DNA of 64,000 nucleotides from Candidatus Leucobacter sulfamidivorax (GCA_016771945.1 QZLF01000001.1:1-64000); one strand, 5' to 3'. Shown: positions 46,037 through 55,414, counted from the first letter of the stretch. Numbers and translations: made by a program. Notes: generated by a model not told the origin, from the letters alone.

Positions 46037-47650
46037 ATGACGTCAACACTCACTCCCCAGGTCACCCACGAAGCCGATGTCGTCGTGAACGGGCTCGGCC
46101 CGGTCGGTTTGATGGCCTGCATCCTGCTGGGCCGCAAGGGCTACACCGTGCACGCGATCGAGCGCTGGCACAAGCCCTACGGCCGCCCCCGCGCCGTCAC
46201 CTTCGACCACGAGATCGCCCGGATCCTCTCGACCCTCGGCATCGAGAGCGATGACGACGTGTCCATCGACTACCACGACGACCACTACTACTGGGTGAAC
46301 AAGGATCGCGAGATCCTGATGGAGGTCGACTGGATCTCCAAGGAGTCCAACGGCTACCGCAACCGCTACTGGTTCAGCCAGCCGGAGCTTGAGGACCGCC
46401 TGCGCGCCCTGGTCTCGACCCTCCCCAACGTCACCCTGCACAATGGACGCGAGGCCGTCGAGTTCACCCAGGACGAAGACGGCGTCTCGATCGTCTACCG
46501 CGAGATCAAGCCCGACATCTTCACCGTCGAGTTCGCCGAGGGCGGCGAGATCGGGCGGATCAACGCCCGCTACGCGATCGGCTCCGACGGCGCGAACAGC
46601 TTCATCCGCCAGTCCACCGGCCTCGAGCTCACCGATCTCGGCTTCGACGCCCAGTGGCTGATCGTCGACACCAAGCCCCACGAGATGCCGAGCTACATGA
46701 CCGCGCACTTCCAGATCTGCGATCCGGCGCGCCCCACCACCGTGGTGCCCGGCGGCCCCGGCCGTCGCCGCTGGGAGTTCATGTCGCTGCCCGGCGAGGA
46801 TCTCACCCGGCTCGGCAGCGAGGAGAACGTCTGGAAGCTGCTCGAGGAGTGGGGGATGACGCCCGAGACCGCGGTGCTCGAGCGCGCCGCGGTCACCCGC
46901 TTCCAAGGCAAGTACCTCGAGAACTGGCGCGCCGGCCGCGCGATGCTGGTCGGCGACGCCGCGCACCTGATGCCCCCCTTCGCCGGCGAGGGCATGTGCG
47001 CGGGCCTGCGCGATGTGTTCAACCTGGTCTGGCGCCTCGACCTGGTGCTCAAGGGCGAGGCGAGCACCCACCTCCTCGACGAGTGGAGCGACGAGCGCCG
47101 CGAGCAGGCGAAGTGGTACATCAACTTCTCGATCGACCTCGGCAATGTGATCTGCGTCACCGACGAGGCCGCCGCCGCCGAGCGCGATCAGCGCATGTTC
47201 GCCGAGCACGCCGAGCAGTCGAAGATCGGCCCGATCCCGACCCACGAGGCGGTGCTGGGCGCCGGCACCTGGGCCGGCGACGACGAGCTGGCGGGCAAGA
47301 CCGCGATCCAGGGGCGCGTCGCCTACCGCGGCCGCACCGGCCGCTTCGACGATGCGGTGGGGCGCGGCTGGTACCTGCTCAGCGCCGTCGGCGCCGAGGG
47401 CGAGCTCAGCGCCGACCGCAGGGCGCGGCTGCACGCGCTCGGCGGCGAGCAGCTGACGGTCGGCCCCGAGGGCTCGGGCGCCGATGTGATCGACGTCGAG
47501 GGCGTGTACACCGGCTGGTTCGCCGAGCACGGCATCTCGCATCTGCTCACCCGCCCCGACTACTACGTAGCGCTCACCGCCGAGGGGCACGATCAGCTGT
47601 CGGCACGCTTCGACCGGCTGATGCACTCCTTCGAGCCCGTCGCTGCGTAG
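46037..47650 (+). CDS. FAD-dependent aromatic hydroxylase, MhpA-like (group A flavoprotein monooxygenase)
   Basis: 537 aa. Rossmann motif G19-L-G-P-V-G24, then the FAD/NAD(P)H DG motif region ARYAIGSDGANSFIRQ, and the GD motif VGDAAHLMPPFAGEGM near residues 310-325. It ends with a thioredoxin-like C-terminal domain. The closest known type is 3-(3-hydroxyphenyl)propionate hydroxylase, so ortho-hydroxylation of a phenolic ring is likely. No extradiol dioxygenase follows in this window. GATGAGG precedes the ATG at 46037. Convergent with an AraC gene that probably regulates it. Confidence 0.9.
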   Translation: MTSTLTPQVTHEADVVVNGLGPVGLMACILLGRKGYTVHAIERWHKPYGRPRAVTFDHEIARILSTLGIESDDDVSIDYHDDHYYWVNKDREILMEVDWISKESNGYRNRYWFSQPELEDRLRALVSTLPNVTLHNGREAVEFTQDEDGVSIVYREIKPDIFTVEFAEGGEIGRINARYAIGSDGANSFIRQSTGLELTDLGFDAQWLIVDTKPHEMPSYMTAHFQICDPARPTTVVPGGPGRRRWEFMSLPGEDLTRLGSEENVWKLLEEWGMTPETAVLERAAVTRFQGKYLENWRAGRAMLVGDAAHLMPPFAGEGMCAGLRDVFNLVWRLDLVLKGEASTHLLDEWSDERREQAKWYINFSIDLGNVICVTDEAAAAERDQRMFAEHAEQSKIGPIPTHEAVLGAGTWAGDDELAGKTAIQGRVAYRGRTGRFDDAVGRGWYLLSAVGAEGELSADRRARLHALGGEQLTVGPEGSGADVIDVEGVYTGWFAEHGISHLLTRPDYYVALTAEGHDQLSARFDRLMHSFEPVAA

Positions 47651-47654
47651 TCGT

Positions 47655-48698
47655 TCAGCCGCTCTCCCGCAGTGTCTCCGAGGGATTGCGCCCGTAGCGC
47701 TCGCGGTAGAGCGCCGCGAAGCGCGCGTGGTTCGAGAAGCCCCAGCGGAACATGACGGAGGTGACCGTGTCACCCGCTCGGGGGGCGCAGAGATCCCGGT
47801 CCGCACGGGCGAGCCGCTCGTTCCGCAGGTAGACGGAGGGCGAGACGCCGAGGTGCTCCTTGAACGTCTGCTCGACGCGGCGCACGCTCACCCCGGCGAT
47901 CTCGGCGAGGTCTGCCGGTACCAGCAGCTCGTCGGCCCGGGCCTCGACCGCGTCGAGCAGCCTGCGCAGCGTGCCCGGTAGCAGGGTGCGCTCGGGCGGT
48001 GAGGCGAGCTCCTCCCCGAGCGAGTTCTCGGCGGCGTAGAGCAGCGACGCCACGAGCGTGCGCCCCATCTGGTCGAGGATGGGCGGGGGGAACCCGCCCG
48101 AGTCGATCGCGTCGATGAGCGAGGAGAGCTGCCGCCCCCACACGCGCCCCGCGCGCGTGGACATGGACATCGCCATGGCGAAGCGGGGCGGCTCCGGCGC
48201 GGGCCGGCCCAGCAGCCGGTCGGCCTCGCCCTCCACGAGGGAGCGCGGGATCTTGATGCACAGCTGCGCCGCGCCGCCGCCCCAGTGCGGCAGGGCGGTC
48301 CTGCCGTGGAAGGAGAAAATGGCGGCCATCCCCGGCGTCGCGGTGATCGTGCGACGGGAGAAGCTGGAGACGACGCTGCCCGACAACGGCACGTTCACGT
48401 GGTAGCCGTCCACGTAGCCCGGATCGACCTGCGCCGCGCAGTCGAAGCGCACCAGGCCGATCGTGAGGCGGGCCGCCTTGCGGGTGCTGATCCGCGCGCT
48501 GCGGAGCGGGTTCGCGCGGTCGATCTGCGCCACCTCCGCCGGGTAGTAGGCGCTGTTGAGCTGATCGGCGAAGCGCGCGAAGTCGCCCGTTCCCGCCGAG
48601 GGGAAGATGAGATCCTGATCCGCCTCGCTCAGACCGCCGCGCAGCAGCCTCTCCCACCCCGGGCGCTCCGTGCCGGTGTCGGTCGTCTCGGTCACCAT
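47655..48698 (-). CDS. AraC family transcriptional regulator with AraC-binding-like N-terminal domain
   Basis: 347 aa. The N-terminal ligand domain (about 30-220) contains VNVPLSGSVVSSFSRR and the C-terminal double HTH (about 240-345) has LVPADLAEIAGVSVRRVEQTFKEHLGVSPSVYLRNERL and VTSVMFRWGFSNHARFAALYRERYG. AAGGAG precedes the ATG at 48698. It is convergent with the hydroxylase (4 bp between stops) and next to the ABM and monooxygenase genes. Confidence 0.92.
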   Translation of the reverse strand: MVTETTDTGTERPGWERLLRGGLSEADQDLIFPSAGTGDFARFADQLNSAYYPAEVAQIDRANPLRSARISTRKAARLTIGLVRFDCAAQVDPGYVDGYHVNVPLSGSVVSSFSRRTITATPGMAAIFSFHGRTALPHWGGGAAQLCIKIPRSLVEGEADRLLGRPAPEPPRFAMAMSMSTRAGRVWGRQLSSLIDAIDSGGFPPPILDQMGRTLVASLLYAAENSLGEELASPPERTLLPGTLRRLLDAVEARADELLVPADLAEIAGVSVRRVEQTFKEHLGVSPSVYLRNERLARADRDLCAPRAGDTVTSVMFRWGFSNHARFAALYRERYGRNPSETLRESG

Positions 48699-48822
48699 GC
48701 TCGCTCCTTCGGAAGCACGTGTTCAGACGCACTGATCATGCATTCCCACGATTCTCCACCGAAACGGGCACTGAGGGAAGCCCGGGAGACCGGTTGGGGG
48801 CTGCTCCGGACCCCAACCCGTC

Positions 48823-49107
48823 TCACCGCTCGAAGTGAACGACCACCGGCTCCTCCGCGAAGAACCCCCCGATGAGCGCGGCGAGCTCCGCCGCCTGCGG
48901 GGTGTCCGGGAAGACCTCGAGATGATCCTCGATGCGCTCCCAAGCGATCTTCATCAGCACGACCGCCGGGCGGTCCACACCCTGCTGGAACTCCACGGAC
49001 CGACAGCCCGGTGCGGAGCGCAGGATCTCCGCCGCGCGCGCCTCACGGGAGCGGAACTCGGCGACGCGATCCGCGTGGATCGTGAGCAGGGCGTACTCGT
49101 AGACCAT
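48823..49107 (-). CDS. Antibiotic biosynthesis monooxygenase (ABM) domain protein
   Basis: 94 aa dimeric ferredoxin-like ABM domain: ALLTIHADRVAEFRSREARA at the start, APGCRSVEFQQGVDRP in the middle and WERIEDHLEVF near the end. ABM proteins oxidise quinol-type compounds without cofactors or assist flavin oxygenases. It lies 10 bp downstream of the monooxygenase gene and is probably co-transcribed. The start at 49107 gives a complete domain; the upstream frame overlaps the neighbour. Confidence 0.85.
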   Translation of the reverse strand: MVYEYALLTIHADRVAEFRSREARAAEILRSAPGCRSVEFQQGVDRPAVVLMKIAWERIEDHLEVFPDTPQAAELAALIGGFFAEEPVVVHFER

Positions 49108-49117
49108 GCCGGCCCCC

Positions 49118-50332
49118 TCAGAGATCCAGGATGAGGCTGTCATCGGTGCCGAGCAGCACCTGGCCGTAGACCTCGCGGCCGAGCTCGGTGCTGACGAGCG
49201 AGTGGCGCCCCGCGATCTCGGTGTCGCGCCAGATGCGGCTGAGCACATTCGCCTCGGCGAAGGATCCCGCCCCGTTGGCGGTCAGCAGCGTGTTGATGCC
49301 GTCATTCACCAGCTCGTGGACGATGCCGGTGTCGTTCCTGATCTGCGCCCGGGTCTCCAGATCGGGCAGACGGCCCAGGAAGGCGTAGTGATCGATCAGA
49401 TCGGCAGCGTTCCCCGCGAGCAGCTCGGCCAGCCGGAACGTCGTCGCCGCCCTCGAGACGCCGAGCTGATGCGTCGGCGAGTTGCGGGCCTCGGTGTAGC
49501 GCGTATAGGCGACCGACTTGTTCGGCAGCTTCTCGCGCACGACCTCCAGCGCGTGACGGGCGAGGCCGATATGGGGCGAGATGAGCACGAGCGCGGCCAC
49601 CGGGATGAAGGCCATATTGGGGTTGCGCTCCTCGTCCGTGAACGGCGTGGTGTACTCCGCCTGGCACATCTTCGCGAAGGACTGGATGCGGTGGTCGGGC
49701 ACGAACTCGTTCTCGATGACGATCGTGTCGGAACCCGAGCCCTTCATACCGGTCACGAACCAGGTCGGCTCGATCGTGAACTGCTCCTTCGAGAAGAGCG
49801 CGAGGGCGCGCGGATCCTCGCCCTCCGGCACGTCGAGCGCGATGCCCAGCGTCGCCCAGTCCGCGGCGAACGACCCCGAAGCGTACGGCCAGCGCCCCGA
49901 GACCCGGTAGCCGCCCTCGACCCGCTCCATCCTGCTGGGCGGCGTGAAGATGCCGCAGACCTTCGCACGGGGGTTCGCCCCGAAGACCTCCTCCTGCGCC
50001 TCGGCCGTGTAGGTCGTCGCGAACCAGGTGCAGACGTTGAGCAGCGAGGCCGCCCACCCCGTCGACCCGTCGCCCCTCGCGATCTCGGCGAGCACCTCCA
50101 TCGAGGTGCGCATCGTGGCCCCGTGCCCGCCGAAGCGCTCGGGCACGAACAGGTTCAGCAGCTCCGCCTCCTCCAGCGCCTGCATCACGACCGGCGAGAC
50201 GCGGCGGTTCTCGCTCGCCTCGGCCGCGTGCTCGCGGATCAGCGGCACCAGCGCGGTGGCCCGGGCCACCAGCTCCGTGTCGTAGTGGGGCTCGATGTAG
50301 TCCCGATCGATGTATCCCGTGTGATGCGACAT
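49118..50332 (-). CDS. Group D flavin monooxygenase, acyl-CoA dehydrogenase fold, copy 3
   Basis: 404 aa from the ATG at 50332 (MSHHTGYIDRDYI). RVEGGYRVSGRWPYASGS is seen in the beta domain and TANGAGSFAEANVLSRIWRDTEIAGRHS near the end, a variant of the TAHGSAGF/LQRxxRD pattern. It has its own upstream gap (286 bp) that also holds the terminator of copy 4, so it likely has its own promoter. The ABM gene follows 10 bp downstream. Substrate unknown. Confidence 0.87.
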   Translation of the reverse strand: MSHHTGYIDRDYIEPHYDTELVARATALVPLIREHAAEASENRRVSPVVMQALEEAELLNLFVPERFGGHGATMRTSMEVLAEIARGDGSTGWAASLLNVCTWFATTYTAEAQEEVFGANPRAKVCGIFTPPSRMERVEGGYRVSGRWPYASGSFAADWATLGIALDVPEGEDPRALALFSKEQFTIEPTWFVTGMKGSGSDTIVIENEFVPDHRIQSFAKMCQAEYTTPFTDEERNPNMAFIPVAALVLISPHIGLARHALEVVREKLPNKSVAYTRYTEARNSPTHQLGVSRAATTFRLAELLAGNAADLIDHYAFLGRLPDLETRAQIRNDTGIVHELVNDGINTLLTANGAGSFAEANVLSRIWRDTEIAGRHSLVSTELGREVYGQVLLGTDDSLILDL

Positions 50333-50558
50333 CCGCCTGCTCCTTCGTCTCGAATCCATCGTCCGAGGAGACCGTTCTCCATCGGACCGAACCTCAATGT
50401 ACGAACAGAGGCCGCCGCTCCGACAGCACCTCCGCGAAGCCCGGGCGGCCGATTTGCGAAACGCGCACCGGCGGCCCGATGTGAGCATTCAGGCGACGCG
50501 GGACGGATCGGCTCAAGCGGCCGGAATTCCCGCAGCTGCCACCGGATCCCGCGTCAAG

Positions 50559-50598
50559 ACGTGGGACCCCCTCGGCCGATGCCGAGGGGGTCCCACGT
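50559..50598 (-). terminator. 18-bp perfect terminator hairpin after copy 4
   Basis: 50559-50576 pairs perfectly with 50581-50598 around a CGAT loop, 20 bp beyond the copy 4 stop. It separates copy 4 from copy 3. The rest of the gap (50333-50558) shows nothing else definite. Confidence 0.85.
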
Positions 50599-50618
50599 TC
50601 AGGTGTGCCGACGGCGGC

Positions 50619-51818
50619 TCACACGAACGGCGTGGCCGGGTTGCCCTCCTCGCCCGTCGCGAGCCAGCGGCCGTAGACCTCCAGACCGGTGTCGGGAAGC
50701 GTCAGGCCGTGCCGAGCGGCGATCGCCTGATCGCGCCAGAACCGCTGCAGCGCACTCGACTCGGCGAAACCGGCGGAGCCGTGGGCGGTCATGAGGATGT
50801 CGATGGCGTCCTTCACATTCGCGACGACCTGGGCCTGCTGGCCGCGCTGACGCGCTCGCGTCGCATAGTCGAGATAGCCGCCCGCCTGCGTGGCGTCATC
50901 GATCTCCTTCGCCGCGTTGTAGGTGAACAGCTCCGCGGCCTCGAGCAGCAGGGCGGCACGCGCCAGCGCGAGCTGGAACGGAACCGAGTCGGACTGCCGC
51001 TCGTACGTCGTGTACGCGATGCCCTTCTTCGAGGCATCCGCACGCACCAGTTCGAGCACCCGCTGCCCCATGCCGAGATGCGCCCCCAGCAGCTGCGCCT
51101 CGAGCACGGGAACCATCGCCGCCTTGTACGGCGCCTCGCTGCGCTCATCGACGCCCGGGTAGTCGCCCTCGATCGCGGGGGTCACGCGCAGCACCCGGTG
51201 CTCGGGGACGAACACGTCCTCGGCGAGGAAGGAGTTGCTCGCGGTCGATTTCAGACCGGCGACGTACCAGCTCTCCCGGTACTCCAGGTCGCTGCGGGGG
51301 ATGAGGACGATCGCGTTGTCCTCGAAATTGCCCGCGGCGTCATGGAGAGGGGCGCCGAGAATCGCCCAGTCAGAGTGCCAGGATCCCGAGTTGTAGCGCC
51401 ACTCGCCGGTGATGCGGTATCCGCCGTCGGCCTTGACCGCGTGAGAGGAGGGCGCCAGCACGATCGACACCAGAGTGTCCGGGCTCTCACCGAACACGTC
51501 CTCCTGCGCCTGCTGCGAGAACCAGCCCGTGACGTACGCGCCCGAGTTGAGGAGGCCCGTGACCCAGGCGGTGCCGCCGTCGGCCTGCGCGACCACGCGC
51601 GCCACGTCGATCTGCTCGCGGGTGTCCGAGCCGTAGCCTCCGAAGCGCTTGGGCACGCCGGTGCGGAAGACGCCGATCTTCGTCATCGCATCGATCGTTT
51701 ACTGGTCGACGTGACGCTGGGCCTCGTTCTCGGCCGCGTGCGTGCGGATGAGGGGGTAAATCGCCTCGATGCGCGCGAGCAGACCGTTGATGTCGGGGGC
51801 GAGGGACAGTTCGTTCAT
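50619..51818 (-). pseudogene. Group D flavin monooxygenase, copy 4, with in-frame TAA at codon 40
   Basis: Reading from the ATG at 51818 (MNELSLAPDINGLLARIEAI, with AAAGGAA before it), the frame hits TAA at 51699-51701 after QRHVDQ. The same frame continues TIDAMTKIGVFRTGVPKRFGGYG to 50619, with the expected HADGGYRITGEWRYNSGSW-type centre and TAHGSAGF ... LQRFWRD end. Repaired length is 399 residues, like its neighbours. Reinitiation at the ATG at 51686 would give a 355-residue protein without the first helices of the fold, so activity is doubtful. Confidence 0.88.
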
Positions 51819-51981
51819 GATGGTGATGTTCCTTTCAGGGTTGGGGCCGCGTGCCACGATCGACGGTGATCGCCGAGGCTGGCCGGTGCCGGGGTGGGGC
51901 TTCTATGGTTTGCGGGTTGTTCGGTGCGGGATAGGCCCCGCCCGCGTCCTGGCACACTTCGTCCGCGGGCGGTGGGCGGGC

Positions 51982-53178
51982 TCAGACGAGTGGGGTGACG
52001 GTATCCCCGTCCTCACGCCCGAGCAGCGCCTTGCCATACAACTCGTACCCCAACGCGGGCAGGATGAACGCGTGCCGGGCCGCGACCGCCTGATCACGCC
52101 AGAACCGCTGAATCGCGTTCACCTCCGCGAACCCACCAGAACCATGCGCGGTCAGCAGCATCTCGATCGCCTTCGACACCGTCTCCGCCGCCCACCCCAC
52201 ATACGCGCGGTTGCGGGCACGCGTCAGATAGTCCGGGTACACGCCCGCCGCCGCGGGCTCGTCGATCTCCCGGCACGCCCGGGCGATCATGAGATCCGCC
52301 GAGTCCAACGTCAGCGCCGCTTTCGCGATATCGAGCTGGAACGCCACCGAATCGCTCTTATGCGCGATACTCGTGTACGCGATGGGCTTGGAAGCGCCCG
52401 CGATCGCCTTGTCCAGCACCGCCCGCCCGATCCCCAGCTGCGCACCGGCGAGGATCACGTTCAGCCACGGGATCCAGCCGGCGCGGTAGACCGCCGGGGT
52501 GTCCTCCGTGGTCCCCGGGTACTGGCCCAGAATCGCCGGCGTCCCCCGCAGCACCCGGTGGTCGGGCACGAACACCTCATCCGCGGTCCACGTGTTACTG
52601 CCCGAGGAGCGCATCCCGGCCACGTACCAGGTGTCCTGGTACCCGAGATCGCTCTTCGGGATCAGCAACTGGGCGGCGTCGTCGAAGTCACCGTTCTCGT
52701 CCACGAGCTCGGCGCCCAGGAACGACCACTCCGCATGCCAGGATCCCGACGCGTACCCCCACTCGCCGGACACGATGTACCCGCCGGGCACCCGCCGCGT
52801 CTTGCCATTGGTCGCGAGCACCACGGTGACCTTGGTGTTCGGGTCTTCCCCCCACACGTCTTCCTGCGCCTGATCCGGCAGCAGCGCCGTGAGCCAGCCG
52901 GCCATGTTGATGAGGGCGGTGATCCACCCCGTGCCGCCATCGCCGCGGCCGACCGCGCGGGCCACGTCCACGTGGTCCTGCGACAGGCCCTGGAACCCGC
53001 CGTACTTCTTGGGCTGCGTCACCCGGAACGCCCCGATCGCCTCCAATGCATCGATCGAGTCCTGCAGCACCCGCCGATCGGTCTCGCCCTGAGCGCCATT
53101 GGCCTCAAGCGTGGGACGCAACGCGTCGATCTTCTCCAGCAGGGCCGGGATATCCACAGCCAACGTCTGTTCTGCCAC
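51982..53178 (-). CDS. Group D flavin monooxygenase, acyl-CoA dehydrogenase fold, copy 5
   Basis: 398 aa from a GTG at 53178 with GAAGGAAAA before it. PGGYIVSGEWGYASGSW and TAHGSGGF ... IQRFWRDQAVAARHA place it close to copies 1 and 4. It lies 39 bp after RidA copy 2 in the same direction, so the two are probably co-transcribed. The 163-bp gap to copy 4 holds no clear promoter. Reduced flavin would come from one of the two reductases in the island. Confidence 0.88.
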   Translation of the reverse strand: MAEQTLAVDIPALLEKIDALRPTLEANGAQGETDRRVLQDSIDALEAIGAFRVTQPKKYGGFQGLSQDHVDVARAVGRGDGGTGWITALINMAGWLTALLPDQAQEDVWGEDPNTKVTVVLATNGKTRRVPGGYIVSGEWGYASGSWHAEWSFLGAELVDENGDFDDAAQLLIPKSDLGYQDTWYVAGMRSSGSNTWTADEVFVPDHRVLRGTPAILGQYPGTTEDTPAVYRAGWIPWLNVILAGAQLGIGRAVLDKAIAGASKPIAYTSIAHKSDSVAFQLDIAKAALTLDSADLMIARACREIDEPAAAGVYPDYLTRARNRAYVGWAAETVSKAIEMLLTAHGSGGFAEVNAIQRFWRDQAVAARHAFILPALGYELYGKALLGREDGDTVTPLV

Positions 53179-53217
53179 TATCGTTTTCCTTCCTCAGTTA
53201 CTTAACCCCGCCACGGC

Positions 53218-53604
53218 TCAGACCGCGGCGATCGCGTCGATCTCGATCGTGGACCCGTTGAACAGCGAGTACACGCCGATCACCGTCGACGCCGACGGCT
53301 CCGGCGCGTTCACCACACGGTCACGGGTCGTCCGCCACGTCGCCAGCTTCTCCTGATCCAGATGCGTGATGTACACATTCACCCGCACCAGATCCTCGAA
53401 CGTCGCCCCGCCGGCCTTGAGCGCCCGCTCCAGCTCCGCATAGGTGAGCTCGATCGCCCGCTCGAAACTCTCCGGCACCGAACCATCCGCCTCGAAGCCG
53501 ACCGCGCCCGACACGAACAACAGGTCGCCCGAAGACACCCGCACACTGTCCGAGATCCCCGGAATCACCGGGGCAGGATTGCGATGAATACGATCGTTCG
53601 CCAT
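53218..53604 (-). CDS. RidA/YjgF family protein, copy 2
   Basis: 128 aa, differing from copy 1 only at residues 63, 68, 99, 117 and 119. It also has Ala105 in place of the catalytic Arg. The genes differ at more positions in DNA than in protein (many third-base changes), so selection has kept both proteins nearly the same. It heads the RidA-copy 5 monooxygenase transcript. The TTCAGT-N13-ACTGAA palindrome lies 97 bp upstream. Confidence 0.92.
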   Translation of the reverse strand: MANDRIHRNPAPVIPGISDSVRVSSGDLLFVSGAVGFEADGSVPESFERAIELTYAELERALKAGGATFEDLVRVNVYITHLDQEKLATWRTTRDRVVNAPEPSASTVIGVYSLFNGSTIEIDAIAAV

Positions 53605-53924
53605 GTTTTTGTTCCCTTACTGTCCCGTGCATCAGTGCTGGACCTTCCGCTTCATCGAGGAAAAGCACACCAGGCATTCTGCTGCGCCGCCCTACACAAT
53701 TTCAGTAAGATTAACTTAAACTGAATTGCAGCGTCAATCAAGTTCGTTTCGTTCTGGCTTTTCCTGCCATGAGCAGCTTTCTGCGTTACTTCTGGCGAAA
53801 TTACTGTCTGAGAGCTTGACTCATCACAAGATGCGGCAACTCAAACTCATGGCAGCGCTTGACGCAGCTCCTTGACAATGTAATTATCACTGAAATTATT
53901 CATCACCAGATTGAGAGATTCACC
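53605..53924. promoter_or_regulatory. A+T-rich divergent promoter region, ridA copy 2 / enoyl-CoA hydratase homologue
   Basis: 320 bp without a gene and clearly lower in G+C than its surroundings. TTCAGT (53701-53706) and ACTGAA (53720-53725) form a palindrome extended by CAAT/ATTG. A rightward promoter is TTGACA (53872-53877), 17 bp, ATTATT (53895-53900). Confidence 0.6.
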
Positions 53925-54605
53925 ATGAATGACAGCCCCCGTTTCGCAACCGTCGAGATCTCCGGCCCCGGCCGCAATCTGTTGAATCCCGAAGTGCTCG
54001 CGCAGATCAGGTCCGGCCTCGAGCGCGCCGCCGAGGATCCCGCCGTGTCGGGCATCATCCTGACCGGGAGCGGCGACGTGTTCTGCGGCGGCCTCGACGT
54101 GCCGGCCATCAAGGCCGGCGCGGATCCCGTGCCGTTCTACGAAGGCCTGGTCGGCATCCTCAGGCTGCTGCCGAAACTGCCGAAGCCGATCGTGGCCGCG
54201 GTGAACGGCGACGCCCTCGCCGGGGGCGCCGGCTTCGTCGCCGCGGCCGACTACGTCGTCGCCGTTCCCGAGGCGAGAATCGGCTCCTTCGAGGTCAGCG
54301 TCGGGGTGTGGCCGGTCGTCGCGCAGGTCGCGCTGATCAAGCGCATCGGCGCGCGCGCCGCGATCCAGAACATCGCGAGCGGCGAGCCGTTCTCGGCCGA
54401 GCGGGCGCGCGAGGTCGGGCTGGTGAACCGCGTGGTCTCCTCCGACCAGCTGCGGGGGGCCGCGGACGAGTGGCTCGCGCAGGCGGCACGCGGAGGCGGC
54501 GTCGTCGCCGCGGGGCGCCCCTCCGTCTACCGGGTCGAGGAGATGAGCTACGACGACGCGCTCGTCGCCGCGCTCGGCGACATCACCAGCGCCTACGCGA
54601 AGTAG
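53925..54605 (+). CDS. Enoyl-CoA hydratase/isomerase family protein
   Basis: 226 aa crotonase-fold protein, about 30 residues shorter than usual. Oxyanion-hole segments are VFCGGLDV (near 55) and NGDALAGGAGFVAAADYVVA (near 90-110); then SFEVSVGVWPVVAQVALIKRIG. It has the fold for hydrating or isomerising CoA thioesters, but the catalytic Glu pair is not obvious. The promoter just upstream is the nearest to consensus in the island. It is followed by a 19-bp hairpin and is divergent from RidA copy 2. Confidence 0.85.
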   Translation: MNDSPRFATVEISGPGRNLLNPEVLAQIRSGLERAAEDPAVSGIILTGSGDVFCGGLDVPAIKAGADPVPFYEGLVGILRLLPKLPKPIVAAVNGDALAGGAGFVAAADYVVAVPEARIGSFEVSVGVWPVVAQVALIKRIGARAAIQNIASGEPFSAERAREVGLVNRVVSSDQLRGAADEWLAQAARGGGVVAAGRPSVYRVEEMSYDDALVAALGDITSAYAK

Positions 54606-54621
54606 GCCGGCCCTCCGGGCG

Positions 54622-54663
54622 AATGGGAATGGCTACCGCCCGAGGGCGGTAGCCATTCCCATT
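54622..54663. terminator. 19-bp perfect bidirectional terminator
   Basis: 54622-54640 pairs perfectly with 54645-54663 around CGAG, between the convergent enoyl-CoA hydratase and flavin reductase genes. Confidence 0.85.
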
Positions 54664-54692
54664 GATCGCCTCGATCGTTACCGGGCGCGCTG

Positions 54693-55229
54693 TCAGCCGA
54701 TGCGGGAGTCCTCAGAGAGTCGGTGCCACGTCCGGTTCACGTAGACGAGCCCGTCGCTCGCCTCCTGCGCCGTCTCATCGTCCGAGATGCTCGTCTCCAA
54801 GACCTCCGCGAGGTAGAGTGTCGACCCCGAGGCATCGACCCGTTCGACGATCCTGCACCGAAGCCAGGCACGGGCCGCATGGAACACGGGCTCTCCGGTC
54901 TCAAGCTCGGACCAGAGAGACGTGTCGGCGAAGCGGTCGATGCCGCTTGTCGCCCCGATCTTCGCAACCTCGATGCCATCGGCATCGAGGAGGTGCACGA
55001 CGATGTGATCGACCGTCTGAATCTTCGGGGAGCTCGACGACAGCGCGGAGACCGAGAAGGCGAGGAGCGGCGGCTCGGCGTTGACGGAGGTGACCGAGGT
55101 GGCCGTCAGCGCGACGTTACCCTGTTCCGATTTCGCGGTGATCACCGCGACGCCGCCCGGATGATTCCGGAAGGCCAGTTTCAGTTGGGATGAAATCGGG
55201 ATGACCTCGGCGAGCAATGAGTTCGGCAT
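54693..55229 (-). CDS. Flavin reductase family protein, copy 2
   Basis: 178 aa split-barrel reductase: LKLAFRNHPGGVAVITAK near residues 16-33, ATSVTSVNAEPPLLAFSVSALSSSSP, VHLLDADG, and C-terminal YVNRTWHRL. It resembles copy 1 in layout but is well diverged. The start at 55229 follows AAAGGAA. It stands alone as a transcription unit next to the second XRE-cupin gene, so it may serve several of the orphan monooxygenases. Confidence 0.92.
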   Translation of the reverse strand: MPNSLLAEVIPISSQLKLAFRNHPGGVAVITAKSEQGNVALTATSVTSVNAEPPLLAFSVSALSSSSPKIQTVDHIVVHLLDADGIEVAKIGATSGIDRFADTSLWSELETGEPVFHAARAWLRCRIVERVDASGSTLYLAEVLETSISDDETAQEASDGLVYVNRTWHRLSEDSRIG

Positions 55230-55392
55230 TGTGGTTCCTTTCAGATGCCTCGTACGGATCGGTTCCTCGCTCTGATCTCGCGCCGAAACCATGTAAGAAA
55301 ACCGGATAAGACGCGCCATTGAATCCCGCCGAGCGAATCATCGCGTGGGTGAGAGACTCGGGGGCTTCACTGATCTGAATCAGAGCAAGATG

Positions 55393-55414
55393 TTAATTGC
55401 TGTTAAACAATTAA
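55393..55414. promoter_or_regulatory. Palindrome TTAATTG-N8-CAATTAA upstream of flavin reductase copy 2
   Basis: Perfect 7-bp half-sites in an A+T-rich patch of the 284-bp gap between the reductase start and the XRE-cupin stop. It is a candidate operator for the adjacent regulator. Confidence 0.5.

Noticed and set aside
36847-53178. The sulfonamide-degradation sadABC cluster
   Set aside because: Group D oxygenases and a reductase are present, but no sul/folP-type gene or its usual mobile flanks are seen, and family membership cannot be tested without a search.
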